Source: GCA-2725625 sp964574215 (GTDB lineage Bacteria > Pseudomonadota > Alphaproteobacteria > Rhodospirillales > UBA2165). From it: a stretch of 34,786 bases of DNA. This document shows, in pieces, positions 23,518-31,907 of this stretch. Within the stretch, counting starts at the first letter, position 1, and each line of letters opens with the position of its first letter. The notes beneath the pieces were generated by a model that worked only from the letters and a program-made list of their open reading frames with translations, was not told the origin of the DNA and searched no databases. The stretch spans positions 1 to 34,786 of the forward strand of contig CAZNLR010000050.1 of the NCBI GenBank assembly GCA_964574215.1, given 5' to 3'. The translations under genes and the position numbers were made by a program.

Positions 23518-23862
23518 TTATTTCTCGGAAAACTGGTCAAAGGCTTCCAGGGCCTGGGCGGCGTAAACCATGGACGGTCCGCCGCCCATATAGACCGACA
23601 TACCCAGCATTTCCAGGAATTCCTCGCGATTGGCGCCGCCGGCAATGGCCGCCTTGACGTGGAAGGCAATACAACCATCGCAACGTACGGCCACGGCGAT
23701 CGCGGTGGCGATCAGTTCCTTCGTTTTGGGGTCTAAAGCACCGTCGGCGGTCGCCGCCGCGGCCATGGTTGAAAAGCCTTTCATGGTATCGGGAATACCT
23801 TGACGCAGTTTGGCAATTGCGCCGGACAGGTCCTTCGCCATTTCAGGATAATCTTTTGACAT
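23518..23862 (-). CDS. AhpD-like carboxymuconolactone decarboxylase family protein
   Basis: 114-residue all-helical protein of the CMD/AhpD family. The redox motif is complete: C61-D-G-C64 with H68 after it (CxxCxxxH, as in AhpD), within VAVRCDGCIAFHVKAAIAGGA. It likely works as a small disulfide reductase or peroxidase-type protein, cytoplasmic and oligomeric. AAGGAGAAA precedes the ATG. It is a third CMD-family member in the window, shorter than and only distantly similar to the selenoprotein pair, and it keeps both cysteines. Confidence 0.92.
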   Translation of the reverse strand: MSKDYPEMAKDLSGAIAKLRQGIPDTMKGFSTMAAAATADGALDPKTKELIATAIAVAVRCDGCIAFHVKAAIAGGANREEFLEMLGMSVYMGGGPSMVYAAQALEAFDQFSEK

Positions 23863-23948
23863 GGGAATTTCTCCTTCTTCGAATAAAGGAATAATAGACT
23901 GATTCCCAAGGATTTTTCATTGACTGGGGTCAACAATGATAGGGGATA

Positions 23949-24305
23949 TTATAAATTCCAACCGATGGGGAAAACATGACTGCCATCGGCAGCCAAAGGC
24001 AATTCGGCGGACCGGGTAACGGCGCTGACCGGCAATCGGCCATAGAGATGGGGAAACAGTTTGCCGCCGCGCGATGGCTCCCATTTGAGGTCTTGGCCGA
24101 GCCGTGCCGGATCAACTTCCAAAATAACCAATCCGTCCTGCCCGGCCCGGTGCTTGGCGACACTTTCTACCACTTGGTCGGACGCGGAAAAATGGATGAA
24201 ACCGTCGGCCTGATCCTGAGAAGACCCTCCGTAGCCGCCCCCCTTTCGGGCTTCGGCCCATTCGTCGATTTTGCACACATGGTAGATCGGTCCGGCCGGC
24301 ATCAA
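23949..24305 (-). CDS. DUF952 family protein
   Basis: 118-residue protein matching the DUF952 pattern: IYHVCKIDEWAEA at the start, DGFIHFSASDQVVESVAKH in the middle and LFPHLYGRLPVSAV near the end. The His and Ser residues of FIHFS are the family's conserved polar core. The function is unknown; the fold is thought to be ADP-ribosyltransferase-like, from memory. It follows the acidic hypothetical gene by 19 bases on the same strand. Confidence 0.85.
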   Translation of the reverse strand: MMPAGPIYHVCKIDEWAEARKGGGYGGSSQDQADGFIHFSASDQVVESVAKHRAGQDGLVILEVDPARLGQDLKWEPSRGGKLFPHLYGRLPVSAVTRSAELPLAADGSHVFPIGWNL

Positions 24306-24324
24306 TGTCGATATCCGCTTATTA

Positions 24325-24741
24325 CTAGCTCAGACGGGCAAGCAGCGCCCGCAGATAGCGGAGATCCATCTGTTCGAATTCGCCATCGGCGATGTCCTGC
24401 TTGTAATCCTTCACTTCTTCCCGCGTGGCATCGGAAATCTCCATGCCCAAGAGGGTGTCGATGGTCGACAGCGCCTCTTTCTTCTCTTCCTCGGATAAGG
24501 GGCCGCTATCCAAATCATCGGAAGACTCCGTATCGGCGATGTCATCATCTTGATCTTCCGGTTCCTCTTCCGGATCGTCACGCGAGCCGCCCTCGGGGAT
24601 AAGAAGGTCATCCCAATTGACTTCAGCAACGGTCATTTGAGCATTGATGTCCCGCGCCGACGTCAGCACTTCTTCATCATCTTCGCTGCGCAGTTTTTCC
24701 AGCAGGGCAATGAAACTATCCCGGTTCAGGTTGGCGAGCAT
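24325..24741 (-). CDS. Acidic hypothetical protein
   Basis: 138 residues, strongly acidic, with a DE-rich disordered centre (about residues 55-85, DDPEEEPEDQDDD) between a helical N-terminal part (MLANLNRDSFIALLEKL) and a helical C-terminal part (EEVKDYKQDIADGEFEQMDLRYLRALLARLS). No catalytic motif or known family is recognised. It lies 18 bases after the ArsC-like gene and 19 before DUF952 on the same strand, so it is likely cotranscribed with them. Its complementary strand shows only a shadow frame. Confidence 0.75.
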   Translation of the reverse strand: MLANLNRDSFIALLEKLRSEDDEEVLTSARDINAQMTVAEVNWDDLLIPEGGSRDDPEEEPEDQDDDIADTESSDDLDSGPLSEEEKKEALSTIDTLLGMEISDATREEVKDYKQDIADGEFEQMDLRYLRALLARLS

Positions 24742-24759
24742 GTCATGTCTCCCGATCTC

Positions 24760-25110
24760 TCAGCCGCTATTCGATAATATTGACTTCTGTTCCTCTTTGA
24801 AGCCGACGATGACCGTGCCGTCAAGGTCGAAAACCGGCCTTTTGATCAAAGCGGGATGAATCGCCATCAACTTTAAAGCCCGCGCCTCGTCGATGGACTC
24901 CTTTTCGCTTTCGTTCAAACCCCGCCACGTGGTGCCGCGCCGATTGAGCAAAGTCTCCCAACCTGCGGCCTTGGTCCACCTGGTCAGGTCCGCTTCGAAG
25001 ACGCCGTCTTTTCGTAAGTCGACGAACTGGTGATCCAGATCGTTCTCTGTCAGCCACTTCAGCGCTTTGCGGCAGGTGTCGCAGTTCTTCAGTCCAAAAA
25101 CTTTAATCAT
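24760..25110 (-). CDS. ArsC/Spx family protein (YffB-like)
   Basis: 116-residue thioredoxin-fold protein. The N-terminal motif is KVFGLKNCDTCRKALKWL with C10 and C13, the C-terminal HPALIKRPVFDLDG is the conserved Arg/Pro motif of the ArsC-YffB group. YffB-type proteins are related to arsenate reductase but their activity is usually unproven; glutathione-linked reduction is the common guess. It is followed on the same strand by the acidic protein and DUF952 gene and preceded 27 bases away by the radical SAM gene, so all four may form one operon. Confidence 0.9.
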   Translation of the reverse strand: MIKVFGLKNCDTCRKALKWLTENDLDHQFVDLRKDGVFEADLTRWTKAAGWETLLNRRGTTWRGLNESEKESIDEARALKLMAIHPALIKRPVFDLDGTVIVGFKEEQKSILSNSG

Positions 25111-25137
25111 GGGCCCTAAAGCACCATGACCAAGCGC

Positions 25138-26235
25138 CTAAAACAAGCCCAATTGATCGCCTTTGGCCGGGGGTGGAAAAAATTGACTGGTATCAAGCGT
25201 ACTGTATTCGAAATCCTGGGGGCGGACCGCAAGACCGAATTTTTTGCGGGCATTTTCGAATCGGCTGTGGATGAGCTGTGCGTAGGGCCCCGACCCTATC
25301 ATGCGCCCGGTGAAATCAGTCTGGTTGAGCCCACCGGCCCGGCATTGCCGGATTAAGCTGAGGATTTTACTCGCCCGGTCGGAATAATGCGTTTCGAGCC
25401 ACTGGACGAAAATCTCCTTCAGCTCAAAGGGTAGACGCAACAGCATATAGGCCGTTTCGAAAGCCCCCGCCTCCGCCGCTGTTTTCAGGATAGATTCCAA
25501 TTCGTGGTCTGTGAGCCCGGGTATAACCGGCGCCACGAGCACGCCGGTGGGAACGCCCGCTTGGTTTAATTCTCTCAATACTTCCAGACGACGGGACGGC
25601 GCCGCGGCGCGCGGCTCCATCAGACGGGCGAGATCGGCGTCCAGCGTGGTAATGGAAATCATGGCGTGCACCAGATTGCGCTCGGCCATGGGCGCCAGAA
25701 TATCCAGATCGCGCAAAACACCGGCGGACTTGGTGATGATGGCCACCGGATGATTGAAGTCGCTCAACACCCGTAAAATCGACCTCGTTATCCCGAGGTC
25801 CCGCTCCGCCGGCTGGTAGGCGTCGGTATTCACACCCAAAGCGATGGGCGCCGGTTTGTAACGTGGCTTTCTTAGTTCAGCCGCCAGCAATTCAGCTGCT
25901 CTTTCCTTGTGGAATATCCTGGTTTCGAAATCGAGGCCCGGCGACAGATTCAAAAAAGAATGAGACGGCCGGGCGAAACAATAGACGCAACCATGTTCGC
26001 ACCCCCGGTAGGGATTGATCGACCGGTCGAAGGGCACATCCGGCGATTGATTGCGGGTGAGCACGGACCGGGCGGCGTCGGGCCGTAGGATGGTCGGCGG
26101 TTTTTCTTCTCCCGGATCGCTCTCCCGCCACCAGCCGTCATCGACCTTGTATCGGACTTGGGATTCGAACCGCCCCGCCTGATTACCAACGGCACCCCGG
26201 CCTTTTTTTGCGGATTCGGGCAATTGATCAAACAT
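25138..26235 (-). CDS. PA0069-family radical SAM protein (spore photoproduct lyase-like)
   Basis: 365-residue radical SAM enzyme with the iron-sulfur motif CxxxCxxC at C79, C83 and C86 (RGCEHGCVYC), then FARPSH typical of the PA0069/SplB-like group. Further blocks are SPGLDFETRIF, NTDAYQPAERDLGITRSIL, VAIITKS and PVIPGLTDHE. It is widespread in bacteria but its substrate is unknown. It is divergent from bioB, with a 201-base gap between the starts, and heads the minus-strand run toward DUF952. Confidence 0.93.
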   Translation of the reverse strand: MFDQLPESAKKGRGAVGNQAGRFESQVRYKVDDGWWRESDPGEEKPPTILRPDAARSVLTRNQSPDVPFDRSINPYRGCEHGCVYCFARPSHSFLNLSPGLDFETRIFHKERAAELLAAELRKPRYKPAPIALGVNTDAYQPAERDLGITRSILRVLSDFNHPVAIITKSAGVLRDLDILAPMAERNLVHAMISITTLDADLARLMEPRAAAPSRRLEVLRELNQAGVPTGVLVAPVIPGLTDHELESILKTAAEAGAFETAYMLLRLPFELKEIFVQWLETHYSDRASKILSLIRQCRAGGLNQTDFTGRMIGSGPYAQLIHSRFENARKKFGLAVRPQDFEYSTLDTSQFFPPPAKGDQLGLF

Positions 26236-26436
26236 TATAAAGGTTTAACTCAATAATGAGAACAAATCAAGAACATTTTTACGTTTGCATCTGGCGGCGG
26301 AAATTGCTGTTTTAGGCGTCCTTCGTGCCGAGAGGTCCGATGATTGGCGCTGGCCCATCGAAAATCATACGGAATAGGTATATTATTTTACTCAGATATT
26401 TTGTCTGGCGTGTCTAACAGTTTGGTAAGGTCCAAA

Positions 26437-27435
26437 ATGAATTTACTGCAAACCTCTGAATCTTCCTCAGGAAAAATTGCGACGGGTTTCCGCCACGACT
26501 GGGCGGCGGATGAAGTACTCGACTTGTATCATCTGCCGTTTATTGACCTCGTCTTGCAGGCGCAATTAGGACACCGTCAGCATTTCGAGCCCAACAAACT
26601 GCAAATGTCGAAGCTCCTATCGGTGAAAACCGGCGGGTGTCCGGAGGACTGTTCCTATTGTCCCCAGTCGGGTCATTATCATACGGATGTCGCGGCCGAA
26701 AAAATTATGGAACTGGATGACGTTCTCGCCGAAGCGAAGCAGGCAAAGACCGACGGCGCGTCACGGTTCTGCATGGGCGCCGCCTGGCGAAATCCCAGCG
26801 ACCAAGATCTTGATAAAGTCTGCGCCATGGTCGAAGGCGTGCGGGACATGGGCCTAGAGACTTGCGCCACCCTCGGATTGCTTTCGGAAGATCAAGCCAT
26901 CCGGCTGAAACAGTCGGGGCTTGATTACTACAACCACAATCTCGACACCTCGGAGAGTTTTTACAGCGAAGTCATTTCCACCCGGACCTATGAATCACGG
27001 ATGGATACGCTGGGTCATGTCCGCACGGCCGATATCAAGGTTTGTTGCGGCGGTATATTGGGCATGGGTGAAACCAGGCAGGATCGGGCGGAGTTACTGG
27101 TCAGCCTGGCCAATCTGGAACAGCATCCGGAAAGCGTTCCCATCAATATGCTGATCGCCATAGAGGGAACGCCTCTTGAAGGCCGCCCTCAATTCGACAG
27201 CTTCGAATTCGTCCGCACCATCGCCATCGCCAAAGTTATGATGCCCGGATCGGTGATCAGGCTGTCCGCCGGCCGCGAACAAATGAGCGACGAATTACAG
27301 GCTCTTTGTTTCCTGGCGGGCGCCGGGTCCGTTTTCATCGGCGACAAATTACTGACTGCATCAAACGCCGGGACCAGCGGAGACGATCATCTCTTCGCCC
27401 AAATGGGATTAACCGGTGAAGAAGCACCCTCATAA
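26437..27435 (+). CDS. bioB: Biotin synthase
   Basis: Radical SAM enzyme that inserts sulfur into dethiobiotin to make biotin. It has 332 residues. The SAM-cluster cysteines are C68, C72 and C75 (CPEDCSYC); YNHNLDTS, KVCCGGILGMGE and SAGREQM are family-specific blocks, the last holding the Arg that binds the auxiliary [2Fe-2S] cluster. The frame is open to 26344, but ATG 26437 (MNLLQTSE) has AAGG upstream and starts where homologues do. It heads the bioB-bioA-bioF-bioD operon. I did not see a clear BioR or BirA operator in the 201-base upstream region. Confidence 0.97.
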   Translation: MNLLQTSESSSGKIATGFRHDWAADEVLDLYHLPFIDLVLQAQLGHRQHFEPNKLQMSKLLSVKTGGCPEDCSYCPQSGHYHTDVAAEKIMELDDVLAEAKQAKTDGASRFCMGAAWRNPSDQDLDKVCAMVEGVRDMGLETCATLGLLSEDQAIRLKQSGLDYYNHNLDTSESFYSEVISTRTYESRMDTLGHVRTADIKVCCGGILGMGETRQDRAELLVSLANLEQHPESVPINMLIAIEGTPLEGRPQFDSFEFVRTIAIAKVMMPGSVIRLSAGREQMSDELQALCFLAGAGSVFIGDKLLTASNAGTSGDDHLFAQMGLTGEEAPS

Positions 27436-27451
27436 AATTTTCGATTAAGCC

Positions 27452-28750
27452 ATGAGCAGCAGCAACCAAGACCCTGACTGGTATCGCAACGGATACCGTC
27501 ATATCTGGATGCCCTATACTCAAATGCACAATTCGCCGATGCCGCAAGCCGTGCGGTCGACTTCGGGTGTCAGAATTACGCTGGAAAATGGCCAGGAATT
27601 GATCGATGGCGTTTCCTCCTGGTGGACAGCCTGCCATGGCTACAACCACCCCCATCTGATAAGCGCCATTCAGGATCAGCTGGAAAAAATGCCCCATGTC
27701 ATGCTGGCCGGATTGTCCAACGAGCCGGCCTTCACCCTGGCCACCCGATTGGCCGGCCTGGCGCCCGGCAACCTCAACCGGGTGTTTCTGTCGGAATCGG
27801 GGTCCGTATCGGTGGAGATCGCCCTCAAAATGGCGGTCCAGTATTGGATTCACCGCGGACAGCCCAAGCGGAACAAATTTATCTCCTTCAAGGGCGGCTA
27901 TCACGGCGACACCATCGGCACCATGGGGGTGGGCGATCCCGACAATATACTGCACGGTCCGTTCACCGAGTTGATGGCAGAGCAGCACGCCATCGACCTG
28001 CCGAGAGATGAAGGTACGGAACAGGCGTTCATGGACTTTCTTGAACGGCAATCAGAAGAATGCGCCGCCGTGATACTGGAGCCGCTGGTCCAGGGTGCCG
28101 GTGGCATGCTGTTTCACGAACCAAGCGCCTTGGCTTTTATCCGCGACGCCTGTGATCAACACGGCCTGCTGCTGATCCTGGATGAAATCATGGTCGGATT
28201 TGGCCGGCTCGGCACCATGTTTGCCTGTGAGCAGGCCGATGTCATCCCGGATATTCTGACCCTCTCCAAATCCCTTACCGGCGGCACCATGGCGTTGGCG
28301 GCGACCATCGCCTCCGACGATATTTTCGACGCCTTCCTGTCGGAGAAATTGGAAGATTGTTTTATGCACGGGCCGACTTATACCGGCAACGCCCTCGCTT
28401 GCGCTGCCGCCAATGCGTCCCTCGATCTGTTTGAAAAGGAGCCGCGTCTCGACCAGGCGAAAAATATTGAAGCGCGGCTTAAGGAATCATTGGAACCCTG
28501 CCGGTCGGTCGACGGCGTCGCCGATGTGCGGGTGTGGGGGGCTCTGGGCGTGGTCGAGGTGGCTGATCTGGGTGATATGTACTGGATGCGGCAGCGGTTT
28601 GTCGAACAAGGCTGCTGGGTGCGCCCCTTCGGCAACATCATTTATTTGATCCCGCCCCTGATAATCGGCGAAGATGACTTGAAGACATTAACCAATGCCG
28701 TCAATAAAATCGTCGGTGAATGGGCCAACGAAGATTATAGAGCAGGCTAG
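27452..28750 (+). CDS. bioA: Adenosylmethionine-8-amino-7-oxononanoate transaminase
   Basis: PLP enzyme that moves the amino group of SAM to 7-keto-8-aminopelargonate to give 7,8-diaminopelargonate. It has 432 residues. The PLP lysine is K273 in TLSKSLTGG, the cofactor Asp lies in LILDEIMVGFGR, and the substrate-side motif is GVSSWWTACHGYNHP. It starts 16 bases after bioB, with its stop overlapping the GTG of bioF by one base. The order bioB-A-F-D differs from the E. coli bioA/bioBFCD arrangement but is seen in some alphaproteobacteria. Confidence 0.97.
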   Translation: MSSSNQDPDWYRNGYRHIWMPYTQMHNSPMPQAVRSTSGVRITLENGQELIDGVSSWWTACHGYNHPHLISAIQDQLEKMPHVMLAGLSNEPAFTLATRLAGLAPGNLNRVFLSESGSVSVEIALKMAVQYWIHRGQPKRNKFISFKGGYHGDTIGTMGVGDPDNILHGPFTELMAEQHAIDLPRDEGTEQAFMDFLERQSEECAAVILEPLVQGAGGMLFHEPSALAFIRDACDQHGLLLILDEIMVGFGRLGTMFACEQADVIPDILTLSKSLTGGTMALAATIASDDIFDAFLSEKLEDCFMHGPTYTGNALACAAANASLDLFEKEPRLDQAKNIEARLKESLEPCRSVDGVADVRVWGALGVVEVADLGDMYWMRQRFVEQGCWVRPFGNIIYLIPPLIIGEDDLKTLTNAVNKIVGEWANEDYRAG

Positions 28751-29916
28751 TGGCAGGTAACGCATCCCTCAATGAATTTGTCGCCAAGAAGCTCAAGGTG
28801 CTGGAGCGGCGAAATCTGCGCCGCCGCGTTGTCACCACGGAATCCGAAAGCGCCACCGATGTTATACGCGACGGAAAAAAGTTAATCTCCTTCTCCGGCA
28901 ACGACTATTTGGGTCTCACCCAGCATCCCGTGATAAAGGAGGCGGCGGCCAAGGCGGTCGAAAAATTCGGCGTCGGATCGGGCGCCTCGCGTTTGGTCAC
29001 GGGCAATCACCCCCTGTTCGATGAATTGGAAAGCAAGCTCGCCAAGCTCAAAGGAACCGAAGACGCTGTAGTTATGGGGTCCGGCTACCTGACCAATATC
29101 GGCATCATTCCGGCCCTGATCGGGGCGCAGGACGCGGTGATCGCCGATGAACTGTCCCACGCCTGCATCCTTTCCGGCAGCCGGCTTTCGGGCGCCAGTG
29201 AATATATCTACCGCCACAACGATCTGGATCATCTGCGGGAACTGCTGATCGAGCACCGGTCCGACAACCGCAACGTGCTGATCGTCACCGACGGGGTCTT
29301 TTCCATGGACGGCGATCTGGCGCCGATCAAAGACTTGCTCGCCGTCGCCGATGAATTCGACGCCTGGCTGATGACCGACGATGCCCACGGCATTGGCGTG
29401 GTCGGTGGCGGACGGGGGTCCAGCTTCGCCGACGGCGTCCATTACGACGTGCCGTTACAGATGGGCACGCTTTCCAAGGCAATCGGCGGCTATGGCGGGT
29501 ATCTGTGCGCCAGCAAGGTCGTCACCGACTTCATCCGCAACCGTAGCCGATCTTTCATCTATTCCACCGGCTTGGCCCCGGCGTCAGTCGCCGCCGCCAT
29601 CGCCGCTCTCGACCTTATCGAATCCGATCCTAATTTTGCCGCCGAACCTTTGCGCAAAGCGCGCATGTTCACCTCCGCTTTAGGCAATGAGACAGCGCAA
29701 AGCCCAATCGTGCCCATCATCCTCGGCGATACCGAACGCACCATGACGGCGGCAAAGTTTCTTGAAGACAAAGGATACCTGGTCGTTCCCATCCGGCCGC
29801 CCACCGTTCCCATGGGCACGGCGCGCCTCAGGGTGACCTTTTCAGCCGCACACCAGGACAGCGACGTCGAACGGCTGGCCACACTGATCAAAAAATTTCT
29901 CAGCCAGGGAGGGTGA
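28750..29916 (+). CDS. bioF: 8-amino-7-oxononanoate synthase
   Basis: PLP-dependent alpha-oxoamine synthase that joins pimeloyl-ACP or -CoA to L-alanine with loss of CO2. It has 388 residues. The PLP lysine is K243 in GTLSKAIGGYGG, and SFSGNDYLGLTQHP, DELSHACI and TDDAHGIGVVG are family blocks. The start is GTG at 28750, overlapping the bioA stop by one base (TAGTG). Its TGA stop (29914-29916) is in the same frame as bioD, whose start is only 3 bases further on. Confidence 0.96.
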   Translation: MAGNASLNEFVAKKLKVLERRNLRRRVVTTESESATDVIRDGKKLISFSGNDYLGLTQHPVIKEAAAKAVEKFGVGSGASRLVTGNHPLFDELESKLAKLKGTEDAVVMGSGYLTNIGIIPALIGAQDAVIADELSHACILSGSRLSGASEYIYRHNDLDHLRELLIEHRSDNRNVLIVTDGVFSMDGDLAPIKDLLAVADEFDAWLMTDDAHGIGVVGGGRGSSFADGVHYDVPLQMGTLSKAIGGYGGYLCASKVVTDFIRNRSRSFIYSTGLAPASVAAAIAALDLIESDPNFAAEPLRKARMFTSALGNETAQSPIVPIILGDTERTMTAAKFLEDKGYLVVPIRPPTVPMGTARLRVTFSAAHQDSDVERLATLIKKFLSQGG

Positions 29917-29919
29917 GCC

Positions 29920-30549
29920 ATTTCGGGCATATTCATAACCTCCAGCGGCACTGAAATCGGCAAGACCTATGTGGCGTCGAAAATGTGCCGCGACCTGATT
30001 GATGCCGGCAAATCCGTCGCGGCGCTTAAACCGGTAATCAGCGATTTCGACGCGGAGGATTTCGCCGGCAGTGACAGCGCGCTTCTGCTGCAAAGCTTGG
30101 GAAAGGAGCCGTCATTGGCGAATATTGCGGCTATCTCTCCCTGGCGGTTTAAGGAACCTCTCTCCCCGGATATGGCGGCAAGGCGGGAAAACCGGGAGAT
30201 CGACTTCACCGCCCTGGTGGATTTTTGCACTCAGGCACTGGCCGGGCCGGAGGAGGTCAAGATCATTGAAGGGGTCGGCGGCGTCATGGTCCCTCTCGAT
30301 AATTCGCATACGGTGCTTGACTGGATTGAACATCTGAACATTCCGACCGTTCTCGTCGTCGGCTCTTACCTGGGTACCATCAGCCATACCTTGACGGCGG
30401 TTGGCGCTTTGGAATCGAGGGGCGTCCCTATTATAGACATCGTGATCAGCGAATCCGAGGAAAACCCGGTAGAGCCCGCGGAAACCATCGAAGTCCTGCA
30501 ACGCTTCCTGCCTCATCTTAGCCTCTCCCTGGAGCCGCGCACGTCTTAA
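29920..30549 (+). CDS. bioD: Dethiobiotin synthetase, apparent ATT start
   Basis: ATP-dependent carboxylase that forms the ureido ring of dethiobiotin. The nucleotide loop is SSGTEIGKT (residues 8-16) at the very N-terminus, with K15 and T16 as in E. coli BioD. The first ATG/GTG in frame (GTG 29971) would delete this loop, so it cannot be the start. Between the bioF stop and the loop the codons are GCC-ATT-TCG-GGC, and AGGGAGGG lies 6 bases before ATT 29920; that gives the canonical M-S-G-I-F-I-T lead and 209 residues. An ATT start is rare. The loop's first Gly is Ser here. bioF and bioD are translationally coupled. Confidence 0.9.
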   Translation: MSGIFITSSGTEIGKTYVASKMCRDLIDAGKSVAALKPVISDFDAEDFAGSDSALLLQSLGKEPSLANIAAISPWRFKEPLSPDMAARRENREIDFTALVDFCTQALAGPEEVKIIEGVGGVMVPLDNSHTVLDWIEHLNIPTVLVVGSYLGTISHTLTAVGALESRGVPIIDIVISESEENPVEPAETIEVLQRFLPHLSLSLEPRTS

Positions 30550-30609
30550 TCTGCCCGACCGGTAAAATTCAATCTCCCCTAATGGAACCGGCCTGTCTAT
30601 AGTGCGGCC

Positions 30610-31281
30610 ATGCTTAGCATTGTCATTCCGACCTTGAACGCCGCGGACACCCTGGAACAGGTTCTGGACAGCCTGCAAGGTTTCGACCAGATGCGGGAAA
30701 TCATTGTCGCCGACGGCGGATCGGACGATGACACCTGCAAATTGGCAATTGAACGGGGCGCCCGCGTTATCAAAGCGCCTATCGGCAGGGGACAACAACT
30801 GGCGGCGGGCGCCGATGCGGCGGGCGGAAACTGGCTCCTCTTTCTACATGCCGATACGGAGCTCGGCGGTTCGTGGCGGTCTGCGCTGACGACGTTTATC
30901 GAAGACGAAAAATATCTGGACCGGGCCGCCGTGTTTTCATTTGCACTGAACGATCCCCACCCGGCGGCGCGCCGATTGGAAAAGATCGTGCGGTGGCGGA
31001 GCCGGGTGCTGGGCCTACCCTATGGCGACCAGGGGCTGCTCATATCCCGGCACCTCTATAATGAGATCGGAGGATTTCGCGCCCTGCCGCTGTACGAAGA
31101 CGTGGATATTATCCGCCGTATCGGGCGCAAGCGATTGGTGCTGCTGGATGTGCCCGCCGTAACCTCGGCCGCACGGTATCAGCGAAGTGGATATGTCCTG
31201 CGGCCGCTACGTAATCTGGCCTGTTTGTCCCTGTACCTTGCCGGTTTACCTCCCAGATTTATCGGGCGCTTTTACCAGTGA
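30610..31281 (+). CDS. TIGR04283-type family 2 glycosyltransferase
   Basis: 223-residue GT-A glycosyltransferase. It has the N-terminal SIVIPTLNAADTLEQVLDSL, VADGGSDDDT as the nucleotide-sugar site and LLFLHADTEL holding the DxD-like metal motif. YGDQGLLISRHLYNEIGGF and PLYEDVDIIRRI are typical of the TIGR04283 group named for arsenosugar synthesis. Its stop overlaps the GTG start of the DUF2064 gene by 4 bases, the pairing usual for these two families. No arsenosugar enzyme (ArsM, ArsS) is next to it, so the true product is uncertain. Confidence 0.9.
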   Translation: MLSIVIPTLNAADTLEQVLDSLQGFDQMREIIVADGGSDDDTCKLAIERGARVIKAPIGRGQQLAAGADAAGGNWLLFLHADTELGGSWRSALTTFIEDEKYLDRAAVFSFALNDPHPAARRLEKIVRWRSRVLGLPYGDQGLLISRHLYNEIGGFRALPLYEDVDIIRRIGRKRLVLLDVPAVTSAARYQRSGYVLRPLRNLACLSLYLAGLPPRFIGRFYQ

Positions 31282-31907
31282 GACTGACAGATCATCTCGT
31301 TATTTTCGCTAAAACGCCCCAGACGGGCCGCGTCAAAAAACGGCTGGCGGCGGGCATCGGTTTTGGCCCGGCGACCGGCTTTTACCGGCAAACGGCAGAG
31401 CAGACCGTCCGCCGCCTTTCACGGGATCAAAGATGGCGCACCTATCTGGCGTTAACGCCCGATCATCACATAACCAACGGCTTCCGCTGGCCAGGCAGCG
31501 CGACAAGATTACCCCAAGGCCCCGGCAATCTCGGCCACCGCATGGATCGGATGATGTGGTGTTTGCCGCCGGGGCCGGTCGTTATTGTCGGCACAGACCT
31601 GCCGAACATCTCGCCTGACGATGTCGAGACCGCTTTCGCGGCCCTCGGCGATCTTGACGCTGTTTTCGGGCCGGCAAGTGATGGCGGCTATTGGCTGGTG
31701 GGCCTCAAAAGGCGGCCTAACATTCCTGAAATTTTTAACCATGTCCGTTGGTCGAGCGAGCATGCCCTGGAAGACACGATCAACAACTTCAATGCCAACC
31801 ACCGGATCGGGTTGCTGGACACAAGGCGGGATATTGATGACGCGGATGATTACTATTCGATGAGGCGGGACATAAGCTCGACGAAATTACACGGCTTAAA
31901 GCGGTAA
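31278..31907 (+). CDS. TIGR04282/DUF2064-type glycosyltransferase
   Basis: 209-residue nucleotidyl/glycosyl-transferase-like protein with the N-terminal VIFAKTPQTGRVKKRLAAG (a KTRL-like loop), VVIVGTDLPNISP and FGPASDGGYWLVGL, all typical of the family. The GTG start overlaps the stop of the upstream glycosyltransferase gene, so the two are coupled. Its last 18 codons overlap the 3' end of moaB on the other strand. Function beyond family is not clear. Confidence 0.9.
   Translation: MRLTDHLVIFAKTPQTGRVKKRLAAGIGFGPATGFYRQTAEQTVRRLSRDQRWRTYLALTPDHHITNGFRWPGSATRLPQGPGNLGHRMDRMMWCLPPGPVVIVGTDLPNISPDDVETAFAALGDLDAVFGPASDGGYWLVGLKRRPNIPEIFNHVRWSSEHALEDTINNFNANHRIGLLDTRRDIDDADDYYSMRRDISSTKLHGLKR

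Noticed and set aside
26344..26436. Longer N-terminus of bioB from 26344
   Set aside because: The extra 31 residues are not typical of BioB, and ATG 26437 has a ribosome site and the expected protein start.
29914..29916. bioF stop TGA as a second selenocysteine codon joining BioF to BioD
   Set aside because: Both proteins are full length on each side, no SECIS-like hairpin follows, and a strong ribosome site precedes the ATT start.
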